From assembly GCA_005877655.1 (NCBI GenBank), contig VBOC01000051.1:5851-13753 (forward strand): a stretch of DNA of 7,903 nt, written 5' to 3'. Below, piece by piece: positions 1-6,432 of the stretch; positions within the stretch are counted from its first letter, which is position 1, and every line of letters begins with the position of its first letter. This DNA comes from Ignavibacteria bacterium. Lineage in GTDB: Bacteria; Bacteroidota; Ignavibacteria; UBA10030; SZUA-254. The notes under the pieces are model-generated. The model searched no databases. It saw nothing but the letters and a program-made list of their open reading frames with translations, and had not been told where the DNA came from. The position numbers and the translations under genes were made by a program.

Positions 1-2
1 TC

Positions 3-476
3 GGCTTCGGCATCGCGGGTCAGACGCTTGTCGGCCAGTCTATCGGAAGGGGAGAGGCGCGGCTCGCGCATTCGTATGGATTCGAGACGGCGAAAGTGAC
101 GACGATCTTTACGATCGCGATCGGGCTCATTTTTGTCTTCATCCCGGACGCGATACTGCTAATCATCACGACGAATGACGAGGTCATCCGCGTGGCCCGC
201 CCGTTGTTGCAGATTGCAGGCATCGCACAGGTATTTTAGGGCAGCGGCATTATCTTCGCGAACACGCTCCAGGCGGGGGGCGAAATGGTTTACGCTATGT
301 TAGTGGAGTTCCTGACGCACTGAGTGATCTTTCTTCCCCTGACCTACATCTTCGGTGTGACGCTCGGAGGAGGCATTAAGGGAGCCTGGCTCGCACTGCC
401 GGTTTATGTCATCGCGTACACGACCATGAATTTCCTCAAGTTCCGCTCGGTAAGCTGGCTCCACAGGAGAATCTGA
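3..476 (+). pseudogene. MATE family efflux transporter, C-terminal part, two in-frame stops
   Basis: Read in one frame from base 3, this is the C-terminal part of a multidrug and toxin extrusion (MATE) antiporter, an inner-membrane protein exporting cationic compounds in exchange for Na+ or H+. Visible hallmarks are GFGIAGQTLVGQSIGRGE, a hydrophobic helix (IFTIAIGLIFVFIPDAILLI), an ANTLQAGGE stretch where the family has an LQGAGD-like motif, and two further hydrophobic segments (IFLPLTYIFGVTL and GAWLALPVYVIAYTTM), ending WLHRRI. The frame is broken by TAG at 237-239 (after AQVF) and TGA at 321-323 (after EFLTH), but family resemblance continues through both, so these look like substitutions: probably CAG or TAC to TAG, and TGG to TGA. 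The natural stop, TGA 474-476, overlaps the next ATG by one base. The 5' part lies outside the window. MATE identity is fairly secure; whether the stops are real or sequencing errors cannot be told here. Confidence 0.8.
465..469 (+). promoter_or_regulatory. Shine-Dalgarno site of the first phosphatase gene
   Basis: AGGAG lies six bases before the ATG at 476, inside the last codons of the MATE reading frame. It is the only strong ribosome-binding site I see in the window and fixes the start of the phosphatase-STAS gene. Confidence 0.7.
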
Positions 477-2908
477 TGTCGCCCGAGCTTCCCAGATTGA
501 GAAAGAAATTGAAGAAGGCCGCGCTGCTGACGATCGTTTCGGTGCTGTTCGTCGCGGTCTTCGGGATCGACGTCATCAACTGGGTCGTCGACGTCGACTG
601 GGGCTGGCTGAACGCCGCTCGGCATCTCTTCCTGATCGGAGCCTTCGTCGGCCTCTATTTCCTGATCGAATCCCTGTGGAAACGGGAACAGAGCCCGGCG
701 AAGAAGCTCAGTTTTACACTCGTTCTGACAGTGCCGGTCGGCATCAGCGTCGCTCTGCTCGCGCTTCTTTCATCGACCACGTTCGACGTCAAGAACGATG
801 TGCTGATCCCCTCGGGCTTTGACGCCGTGCTTCTCGCGAACGTGTACGGGGTCGTGATCGGTTCGACGATGGTGATCGTCCTTCTCATCCTCCGGGATAT
901 CATCCTTTCGCGGCGGAGAAAGGGACTCCGCAGGAACCTGCTGATCCTGATCGGGCTCATGCTTGCCGCCGCAATCTCCAGGCTCCCGTATGCCCGCACC
1001 GAATCGGGCGTGCTGTCGAGCATTCTGCTGGGCCTCAGCATCAGCCTCATGCTTGTGGTCTCGTTCCGGCTCCCGTGGATCGTCTATCTTCCGAAGAGAG
1101 AGAAGCTCTTCAGCATGGCGTACTGTTTCGTTCTGCTTTGCGTCTTCATTGGATTTTCGATCGTGACACTCGGGGAATCATCGGTCGGGCGGGCGCTCAT
1201 GTTCTACTCGAGACCCCTGCTTACACTAATAAGGTCGACTGGCTTGTTCGGCGCGATTTACTTCGGGATGGCCTTTGCAACCACGTTGTTCCATCTGCCC
1301 ACGGCGGAAGCATTCGACCGCAAGATCACGGAGGTTTCCTCGCTGCACAACCTGAGCCGGCTTGTGACGCAGGTGTTCGATTTCAACGAACTGGTCGATT
1401 CGGTCACAAAAATGACGCTCGAAGTCTGCGAGGCGAAAAGTTCATGGCTCGAAATACTGGCCGTCACGACCGCCCCCCGGGGACTCCTCGGTGATCCGCG
1501 GTCGGATCCTATGGGCGAAACGGTTTCGCTGAAAAATATCACCCATGAGGAGACGCACGCGATCATGGCCTCCAACGGCGAGTCGATCCGAAAGCTCGTC
1601 CTGACTTCGCGGAAGGCTATCGTGATCGACAGCGTCCGGGACGACAAGCGGACCGAGCACCTGAGGAAGTTGAACAATAAGTTCGGCTCCATGGTGATCG
1701 TGCCTTTGCTCTCCCACGAAGCGCTCCTCGGCATCCTGTACGCGACGAAGGACCTGGAATATGGTTTCGACAAGGAGGACGTCGAGCTCATTTCGGCCTT
1801 TGCCGACCAGGCGACGATTGCCATCGAAAATTCCCGCTTGATCGAGAAGTCTCTTGAGCGTGAGCGTTTGGTGCGCGAGATGATGCTTGCCCAGGACATG
1901 CAGCGGAAACTTCTGCCCCAGTCGCTGCCTGACGTTCCCGAGGTCGATCTCGACGCACTCTCGACGCCTGCCTTTGAGGTCGGCGGCGATTACTACGACT
2001 TCAAGATGCTGGACGACCATCATCTCGGAATTCTTGTGGGCGACGTATCCGGCAAGGGCGTCTCCGCGGCATTCTACATGGCCGAGATGAAGGGAATTTT
2101 TCAATCGCTCAGCAAGATTTACCGTTCTCCGGCGCAGTTCCTGGGCCAGGCGCATGAGGCGTTGATGGGAACCATCGACAGGCGCTCCTTCATCAGCATG
2201 ATCTATGGCGTGCTGGATGTGCGCGACGGGTCGATGAAAATCGCTCGGGCGGGCCATTGTCCCATGCTGTTCCGTTCCGGGGGGACGACAGAATACGTCA
2301 AGCCGACCGGGCTCGGCCTGGGGATGGGAACCAATCCGTTCTTCAAGAAGACCATCGTGGAGGAAACCGTCCGCTTCAAACGCGGCGACATTGCAGTGTT
2401 CTATACCGACGGAGTAACGGAAGCCCGTCCACCGAACGGAGATGAATTCGGTTATGAGAGACTTCAGGAAATCGTGCAGAGTGCGGATCCGGCTTCCGCC
2501 CTCGGGATGCGCGATGCGGTTGTGATGGCGGTGGACGCCCACATGGGACACGTGAGCAATTTCAAAATCAATGTGAGGGAATCGTCGACGATCAACGTGC
2601 TCGATCTCAAAGGGTACCTGGATGCCCACACGGCTCCGGACCTGGAGAAGGCGTTCCAGAATCTCCTGGAAGAGAAGAAGTATAAGATTGTGGTCAATTG
2701 CCGCGAGCTCACCTATATCTCGAGCGCCGGGCTCGGCGTGTTCATGGCGTACATCGAAGACGTCAGGAGAAATCACGGAGACATCAAGCTTTCGAACATG
2801 TCTCCCAAGGTGTTCAACGTATTTGACCTCCTCGGTTTCCCGCTCTTGTACGACATTACGAAAGATGAAGCCGAGGCGATTGAGAAATTCACCAGCGTGA
2901 AGAAATAA
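476..2908 (+). CDS. Membrane-anchored GAF-PP2C (RsbU/SpoIIE-type) phosphatase joined to a STAS domain
   Basis: 810 residues. About eight hydrophobic segments lie between residues 15 and 274 (roughly 15-38, 48-67, 78-100, 117-144, 153-170, 179-205, 213-233, 247-274), giving a membrane sensor or anchor. A GAF domain follows (about 290-457), then a short helical linker containing MQRKLLPQSLP, typical just before the SpoIIE catalytic fold, and a PP2C/SpoIIE phosphatase domain (about 485-690) with VGGDYYD (D505, D508), GDVSGKG (D523) and YTDGVTEA (D645). Residues 693-810 form a complete STAS domain with ISSAGLG; S750 aligns with the phosphorylated serine of SpoIIAA/RsbV. The expected role is dephosphorylating a STAS-phosphate in a partner-switching pathway. 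Oddity: the C-terminal DD-x-T metal-binding motif of PP2C is absent, and the chain passes straight from AHMGH into what looks like a STAS N-terminus. The start is set by AGGAG at 465-469. Family calls are secure; catalytic competence is doubtful. Confidence 0.92.
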   Translation: MSPELPRLRKKLKKAALLTIVSVLFVAVFGIDVINWVVDVDWGWLNAARHLFLIGAFVGLYFLIESLWKREQSPAKKLSFTLVLTVPVGISVALLALLSSTTFDVKNDVLIPSGFDAVLLANVYGVVIGSTMVIVLLILRDIILSRRRKGLRRNLLILIGLMLAAAISRLPYARTESGVLSSILLGLSISLMLVVSFRLPWIVYLPKREKLFSMAYCFVLLCVFIGFSIVTLGESSVGRALMFYSRPLLTLIRSTGLFGAIYFGMAFATTLFHLPTAEAFDRKITEVSSLHNLSRLVTQVFDFNELVDSVTKMTLEVCEAKSSWLEILAVTTAPRGLLGDPRSDPMGETVSLKNITHEETHAIMASNGESIRKLVLTSRKAIVIDSVRDDKRTEHLRKLNNKFGSMVIVPLLSHEALLGILYATKDLEYGFDKEDVELISAFADQATIAIENSRLIEKSLERERLVREMMLAQDMQRKLLPQSLPDVPEVDLDALSTPAFEVGGDYYDFKMLDDHHLGILVGDVSGKGVSAAFYMAEMKGIFQSLSKIYRSPAQFLGQAHEALMGTIDRRSFISMIYGVLDVRDGSMKIARAGHCPMLFRSGGTTEYVKPTGLGLGMGTNPFFKKTIVEETVRFKRGDIAVFYTDGVTEARPPNGDEFGYERLQEIVQSADPASALGMRDAVVMAVDAHMGHVSNFKINVRESSTINVLDLKGYLDAHTAPDLEKAFQNLLEEKKYKIVVNCRELTYISSAGLGVFMAYIEDVRRNHGDIKLSNMSPKVFNVFDLLGFPLLYDITKDEAEAIEKFTSVKK
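2552..2908 (+). other. STAS (RsbV/SpoIIAA-like) domain, possible internal GTG start
   Basis: From V693 of the 810-residue protein the sequence reads like a free-standing anti-sigma-factor antagonist of 118 residues, the usual length of single STAS proteins: SNFKINVRESS, then VLDLKGYLDAHTAPDLE, and the ISSAGLG loop with S749/S750. The codon for V693 is GTG (2552-2554), so it could be the original start of a separate gene. No good Shine-Dalgarno site precedes it (only GGGA about five bases upstream), and the phosphatase frame runs straight in, so as sequenced the domain is translated mainly as a fusion. It is the likely substrate of the kinase encoded at 2955 and of both phosphatases. That pairing is inferred from gene order. 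Confidence 0.6.
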
Positions 2909-2958
2909 TGGCCATGAACCGGTTCCCGAAGGGAACTGTCGGGGGCGAATCAGAGTGA
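2908..2958 (+). other. 16-codon linking mini-ORF between STAS and kinase genes
   Basis: ATG 2908-2910 overlaps the TAA of the phosphatase-STAS gene by one base, and its 16-codon frame (MAMNRFPKGTVGGESE) ends at TGA 2956-2958, overlapping the GTG start of the kinase as GTGA. It could carry terminating ribosomes to the kinase start. No ribosome-binding site or protein similarity supports it as a real product, so it may be chance. Confidence 0.2.
2920..2938 (+). promoter_or_regulatory. Short hairpin ahead of the kinase start
   Basis: GTTCCC (2922-2927) and GGGAAC (2931-2936) are perfect inverted repeats around a GAA loop. The stem extends by a G-U pair (2921/2937) and a C-G pair (2920/2938) to eight pairs. 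No T-run follows, so it is not an intrinsic terminator. It lies 16 bases before the GTG at 2955 and could affect translation or mRNA processing; that role is inferred. Confidence 0.35.
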
Positions 2959-3386
2959 AGACAAAGCATCTCCATATCCTGAGCGAAACCGAAAAGCTGG
3001 ATCTCGTCCGGCACTTCATCCATGAAGCGGCCCGGCGATTCGGCTTCGACGAGGAGTCGGCAAGCAAGATCATGCTGGCTGTCGACGAGGCGTGCACGAA
3101 CGTTATCAAACATTCTTACGAGAATGCGCCGACGAAAGGAATCGATATCGACATTGTGACGAACGAAAAACGGTTCGAGATCGTGATCACCCACGAAGGA
3201 AGACCCTTCGATCCCGATTCCGTCAAGACACCCGACATGAAAAAATATCTTAGCCAATACCGCCGCGGCGGCCTCGGAATCCACCTCATGCGCTCGCTCA
3301 TGGACAAGGTCGAGTACCGGACGAGCAGGGACCGACGGAACGAGGTCCACCTGGTGAAGTTCCTGCCCACAAACTCGGATCACTGA
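2955..3386 (+). CDS. RsbW/SpoIIAB-like anti-sigma serine kinase (HATPase_c)
   Basis: 143 residues with a GTG start, the usual length for RsbW-like proteins. The Bergerat ATP-binding fold is visible: an N box at 44-55 (DEACTNVIKHSY, with E45 and N49), a G1-like box at 80-87 (HEGRPFDP), and a glycine-rich G2 box at 103-112 (RRGGLGIHLM). In this family the kinase binds and phosphorylates a STAS partner on serine, and otherwise holds a sigma factor or other regulator inactive. The first residue of the G1 box is H80, where the family usually has the aspartate that contacts the adenine ring, so nucleotide binding may be altered. The gene sits between a STAS-containing gene and a PP2C gene, the normal order for such modules. 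The ribosome-binding site is weak: only a G-run at 2941-2945. The stop at 3384-3386 is followed by 27 bases before the next gene. No target protein is encoded in the window. Confidence 0.9.
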   Translation: MKTKHLHILSETEKLDLVRHFIHEAARRFGFDEESASKIMLAVDEACTNVIKHSYENAPTKGIDIDIVTNEKRFEIVITHEGRPFDPDSVKTPDMKKYLSQYRRGGLGIHLMRSLMDKVEYRTSRDRRNEVHLVKFLPTNSDH

Positions 3387-3393
3387 CCCGGCC

Positions 3394-3417
3394 ATGAGTC
3401 TGTCCCCATACGGATGA
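3394..3417 (+). other. 7-codon linking mini-ORF before second phosphatase
   Basis: ATG 3394 opens seven codons (MSLSPYG), and the TGA at 3415-3417 overlaps the ATG at 3414 as ATGA. The 27-base gap shows no Shine-Dalgarno site, so coupling through this mini-ORF is possible, but nothing else supports it. Confidence 0.15.
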
Positions 3418-3735
3418 AAACGCGCCGGTCAACTCCCGCAGAAAAAAACCAGCACACGAGCCAGTTTGAGCTTGCCGCGCTCTTCGAATTCAGCACCGTC
3501 ATCAATTCAACGCTGGATCTGAAATTCATTCTTGGCCACTTTCTCCTCACGCTGATGGGCAAACTGCTCTCCTCGAGGGGACTGATTCTGCTCAGGCGAG
3601 ACGCCCATCTGTTCACAGTCGAGCAGGCGAAGGGCCTTCCTGCGGAAACCATAGGCCGGGAGCTCGCATGGCGAAAAATCCCGAACGATGCCCTGGGTGA
3701 AGCCGATGAGGGATCTCCGTATCGCTCTCTTCGTC
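3414..3735 (+). pseudogene. N-terminal GAF fragment of the second phosphatase, cut off by a frameshift
   Basis: ATG 3414 opens a frame whose first ~95 residues look genuine: a short polar tail, then a GAF-domain N-terminal half (FELAALFEFSTVINSTLDL, then LGHFLLTLMGKLLSSRGLIL, then VEQAKGLPAETIGREL). Around 3680-3725 the domain-like sequence jumps to the next frame, where it continues as DLRIALFVPLVAQRKLLGIA, the expected second half of the same GAF. The original frame stays open to 4091, but its residues after about 3725 are charged and low in hydrophobics, unlike any domain. The shift equals one extra base (or two lost). The receiving frame has a stop at 3652-3654, so the change lies after it. 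From 3414 to 5121 is 569 codons plus one base, fitting a single lesion in one ancestral gene. Confidence 0.75.
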
Positions 3736-5121
3736 CCCTTGGTCGCCCAGAGGAAACTGCTCGGGATCGCCGGATTCGGAGGAAGCTCACTGAGGAAGAA
3801 GCTGTCTCAGAAGGAAAAAACCTATATAAAATCATTGACGAATATCGCGGCGGCGGCGATCGAGAAGAGCAGGATGATCACGGAGTTGAGCAGCGTCAAC
3901 CGCCGGCTGGACAGCAAGGTGCAGGAGTTGAACACCCTGTTCGAGCTGAGCAAGGAATTCAACTCGGTCATCGAAGAAGACCGGCTGGCAAAATTGCTGA
4001 TGTTTTCAGTCATGGGGCAGATCGGGGCGAGCAAGTACATACTCGGCCTCATGAAGAATGGGTCGATGGCGGTGGTGGCGAATCGTCTTGACAAGGAACC
4101 CGGTCAAGAATTGAACGACTACCTGGCGACGGTCTCCGCGCCCTGCCTTGTGAAGACGCTAAGTCCCAGGCACGATGCCCGCGCACGGGTCATGCTGGAA
4201 GGTCTCGGCATTCAGGTCCTCGTCCCTCTGCGGCTCCAGGACAGCACGAAGGGAGTCCTGGCGCTCGGAGAACGGATGCGCGGAGAGCCGTATACTGAAA
4301 CCGATCTTGAATTACTCTCGTCGCTCGGAAACCTCGCCATCATCTCGCTTGAAAATGTCCGGCTTTTTCGGGAAACTCTGGAAAAACAGAGGCTCGAAGA
4401 CGAATTGCAAATCGCCAAGGAAATCCAGCGCGGACTGCTCCCGGCAACACTTCCCAAGATTCCACGGTTTGACCTGGCGGCCGTCAACCTCTCCTCCAAG
4501 CAGGTCGGCGGAGATTATTATGATGTGATCACACTCGACAGTTCGCACTTCGTCATCGCAATCGGCGACGTTTCGGGGAAGGGTACCCCGGCTTCACTGC
4601 TCATGGCGAACCTTCAGGCGACGATCCGGGCCCTTGTCCCGCTGGGGCTCTCCCTGGCGGAATTGACCATGAGGGTCAATAACCTCATCTGTGATAATAC
4701 GGGGGCGGATCGGTTTATTACGTTTTTCTGGGGAATCATCGACACCGGCAGCGGGACCATGAAGTACGTCAGCGCAGGGCACAACCCGCCGTTCCTCTTT
4801 CGCCGGACGGGAGGGGTCGAGCGGCTTTCTGAAGGAGGGATTATCCTCGGTATCATGAAGGCGTCGGTCGCGTATAACGAGGGGGAGATCCGTTTTTCTC
4901 CGGGAGATGTCCTTGTGCTTTTTACAGACGGCGTCAGCGAAGCGATGAATGAGGCAGGAGAAGAGCTGGGGGAGGAGCCGATCGAGGAGGTCGTGAAGGG
5001 GTGCCTCGACGATCCGGCTGAGGAAATTCTCTCGGCCATTGTGAAGAGAGTGAAGGAACACAGCAAGAATACTCCCCAGTCCGACGACATCACGCTCATC
5101 GTGGCGAGGACAACGGGTTAA
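3688..5121 (+). CDS. Soluble GAF-PP2C (RsbU/SpoIIE-type) serine phosphatase, N-terminus lost by frameshift
   Basis: 477 residues from ATG 3688, but this ATG lies in the middle of a GAF domain and is probably not the ancestral start, which is at 3414 in another frame. In order: the C-terminal half of GAF1 (about 9-67, ending ANIA-like TNIAAAAIEKSR), a coiled-coil-prone linker (LSSVNRRLDSKVQELNTLFE), GAF2 (to about 230, ending LGNLAIISLENVRLF), the EIQRGLLPATLP pre-catalytic helix, then a PP2C domain with VGGDYYD (D276, D279), GDVSGKG (D294), FTDGVSEA (D414) and SDDITLIV (D466, D467). All metal-binding aspartate motifs are present, unlike in the phosphatase at 476. No membrane segment is seen, so it is probably cytosolic. 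Expected role: dephosphorylating the STAS partner in response to a ligand or signal felt by the GAF domains. No ribosome-binding site precedes 3688. The phosphatase call is secure; the exact start is not. Confidence 0.88.
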   Translation: MPWVKPMRDLRIALFVPLVAQRKLLGIAGFGGSSLRKKLSQKEKTYIKSLTNIAAAAIEKSRMITELSSVNRRLDSKVQELNTLFELSKEFNSVIEEDRLAKLLMFSVMGQIGASKYILGLMKNGSMAVVANRLDKEPGQELNDYLATVSAPCLVKTLSPRHDARARVMLEGLGIQVLVPLRLQDSTKGVLALGERMRGEPYTETDLELLSSLGNLAIISLENVRLFRETLEKQRLEDELQIAKEIQRGLLPATLPKIPRFDLAAVNLSSKQVGGDYYDVITLDSSHFVIAIGDVSGKGTPASLLMANLQATIRALVPLGLSLAELTMRVNNLICDNTGADRFITFFWGIIDTGSGTMKYVSAGHNPPFLFRRTGGVERLSEGGIILGIMKASVAYNEGEIRFSPGDVLVLFTDGVSEAMNEAGEELGEEPIEEVVKGCLDDPAEEILSAIVKRVKEHSKNTPQSDDITLIVARTTG

Positions 5122-5155
5122 TTGATTTTGGCGGGGGTACTCTTTATCTTCTTTA

Positions 5156-6055
5156 GTGAACGCAACCTCCGTTGACCGTGATACGTGGACAATTCTCTCC
5201 CTCATCGAGTGGAGCACGAATCATTTCTCCTCAAAACTCGTCGACAGCCCGAGGTTGACCGCCGAACTCTTGCTCAGCCATGTTCTCGACTGCCGGCGTA
5301 TCGAGCTGTACACGAATTTCGACAGGGTTCTGTTGCCCGACGAACTCGCCCGCTATAAGGCCTGCCTGAAGAGACGCCTGGCGCACGAGCCGGTCCAGTA
5401 CATCGTCGGGTCGACCGAATTCATGGGATTGAATCTTAAGGTCGACCGCCGGACGTTGATTCCACGGCCCGAAACCGAGCTGCTCGTTGAGCACGTGATG
5501 GAACGGGCGCTTGCATGGGGGAGCCGGCCCATCCGAATTCTGGATATCGGAGCCGGGAGCGGGAATATCGCCGTCAGTCTTGCCAGGTTGATCCCTTCTT
5601 CCGAGGTTATTGCCCTCGATATCAGCACCGATGCCCTCGACGTTGCGCGAGGGAACGCGAGACTGCACACAGTCGAAGGCCGGGTGAAGTTCGACGTGTT
5701 CGATATTATGGACCGGGAGGGCGAGCTCCATGGTGAGCCGTTTGATTTCGTCGTTTCCAATCCTCCCTACATTCCGGCCGCAGACATCCCGTCGCTTCCG
5801 CCTGAGATCAGGGAGTATGAACCGTTGATCGCCCTCCGGGATTACGGCGATGGATTGTCGTTCTTCCGCAGGATCGGGGAGACCGGCGCTAAACTCCTGA
5901 AGTCGGATGGCTGGTTATTCGTGGAGATCGGCTTTAACCAGCGTGACGCTGTCCGTGCGATCTTCGGCGATCTTGGCTATGCCCAGGTCCGCAGCTTCAG
6001 GGATTACGCCGGGATCGACCGTGTGCTCGAAGCGGGGGCGCCAGCCCCCTTATGA
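5156..6055 (+). CDS. prmC: Peptide chain release factor N5-glutamine methyltransferase
   Basis: 299 residues, normal length for PrmC/HemK, which methylates the glutamine of the GGQ motif in release factors RF1 and RF2 using S-adenosylmethionine. The helical N-terminal domain (about 10-95) includes DSPRLTAELLLSHVL and EPVQYIVGSTEFMGL, followed by RTLIPRPETELLVE. The SAM-binding loop is LDIGAGSGN (129-137), and the catalytic NPPY motif is N202-Y205, flanked by FVVSNPPYIP. The gene looks intact. The start is GTG 5156, the only usual start codon after an in-frame stop at 5123-5125; a G-run at 5132-5137 is rather far for a ribosome-binding site. It begins 34 bases after the phosphatase stop, with no clear promoter or terminator in the gap, and its stop overlaps the dtd start as ATGA, implying coupled translation. 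Confidence 0.95.
   Translation: MNATSVDRDTWTILSLIEWSTNHFSSKLVDSPRLTAELLLSHVLDCRRIELYTNFDRVLLPDELARYKACLKRRLAHEPVQYIVGSTEFMGLNLKVDRRTLIPRPETELLVEHVMERALAWGSRPIRILDIGAGSGNIAVSLARLIPSSEVIALDISTDALDVARGNARLHTVEGRVKFDVFDIMDREGELHGEPFDFVVSNPPYIPAADIPSLPPEIREYEPLIALRDYGDGLSFFRRIGETGAKLLKSDGWLFVEIGFNQRDAVRAIFGDLGYAQVRSFRDYAGIDRVLEAGAPAPL
6034..6049 (+). promoter_or_regulatory. GC-only hairpin over the dtd ribosome-binding region
   Basis: GGGGGC (6034-6039) and GCCCCC (6044-6049) form a perfect six-pair GC stem around a GCCA loop, ending two bases before the dtd ATG at 6052. It lies exactly where a Shine-Dalgarno site would be, and none is visible. Ribosomes finishing prmC would melt it, so it could make dtd translation depend on prmC translation. 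No T-run follows, so it is not a terminator. The function is inferred. Confidence 0.35.
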
Positions 6056-6432
6056 GGGCGTTGATCCAGCGTGTCAGCCGCGCGAAGGTATCTGTCGGAA
6101 GCATTCTCCACAACGAGATCGAGCGGGGGATGGTGGTATTTTTAGGAGTCTCGGCTGAAGACACGCCTGCGGAGGCTGCCCACCTCGCCCAAAAGTGCGC
6201 CGATCTCAGAATTTTTGAGGACCAAGGGGGGAAAATGAACTTTTCGATAAAAGAGGCGGGCGGAAGCGCGCTTGTTGTATCGCAGTTTACTCTCTACGCG
6301 GACACGAGCAAAGGAAACCGGCCGAGCTTTACAGAGGCTGCACGCCCGGAGATCGCGGAGGAGCTCTACGGGAAGTTTGTCGGCCATCTTCAGAAGGAGC
6401 TCGGAGGGCCGAAAGTCCGGACCGGGCAATGA
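6052..6432 (+). pseudogene. dtd: D-aminoacyl-tRNA deacylase, frameshifted near the C-terminus
   Basis: 126 residues, against about 145-150 for intact bacterial Dtd, which hydrolyses D-amino acids wrongly attached to tRNA. The N-terminus MRALIQRVSRAKVSV, the FLGVS segment, the RIFED and KMNFSI segments, and the active-site SQFTLYAD (S77-D84, with T80) followed by RPSF are all typical. The frame ends early, at KVRTGQ then TGA 6430-6432. The missing end is still present in another frame at 6429-6500 (MMDVELTNSGPVTVMIES). E. coli Dtd has five residues between its TG and the matching Met; restoring that spacing here needs about ten extra bases, so a 10-base deletion at about 6427-6429 is likely. 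The product would lack the C-terminal Gly-cisPro motif used for chiral proofreading. The start overlaps the prmC stop as ATGA. Confidence 0.85.

Noticed and set aside
237..323. Reassigned stop codons (TAG as Gln, TGA as Trp) or stop readthrough in the MATE gene.
   Set aside because: TGA and TAA end the other genes at sensible places (474, 2906, 3384, 5119, 6053, 7187), so a changed code or general readthrough is not supported.
1075..1494. A 139-codon + strand frame inside the phosphatase gene.
   Set aside because: It overlaps the membrane and GAF coding region in another frame, has no ribosome-binding site, and its composition is that of shifted reading.
1442..3109. A 555-codon open frame on the - strand opposite the phosphatase-STAS and kinase genes.
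   Set aside because: It is antisense to well-recognised domains, its residues show no domain or motif, and long antisense frames are expected opposite GC-rich coding DNA.
3671..3700. Programmed ribosomal frameshift at the A-run (3674-3678) in the second phosphatase.
   Set aside because: There is no classic slippery heptamer with a clear downstream stem, and programmed shifting is not known to me in this family; a simple indel is more likely.
3843..3862. GCG repeat and short inverted repeat within ATCGCGGCGGCGGCGAT.
   Set aside because: It encodes the alanine run (IAAAAIE) that ends the GAF domain, so coding sequence explains it.
3725..4091. Continuation of the 3414 frame to 4091 as a 225-residue protein.
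   Set aside because: After about 3725 the residues are charged and repetitive, while the other frame carries clear GAF and linker sequence, so this tail is shifted reading.
5122..5155. Promoter in the gap before prmC (TTGATT at 5122-5127 and TTTATC at 5143-5148).
   Set aside because: The spacing is only 15 bases, both boxes are poor, and the gap is short within a same-strand gene run; too weak to annotate.
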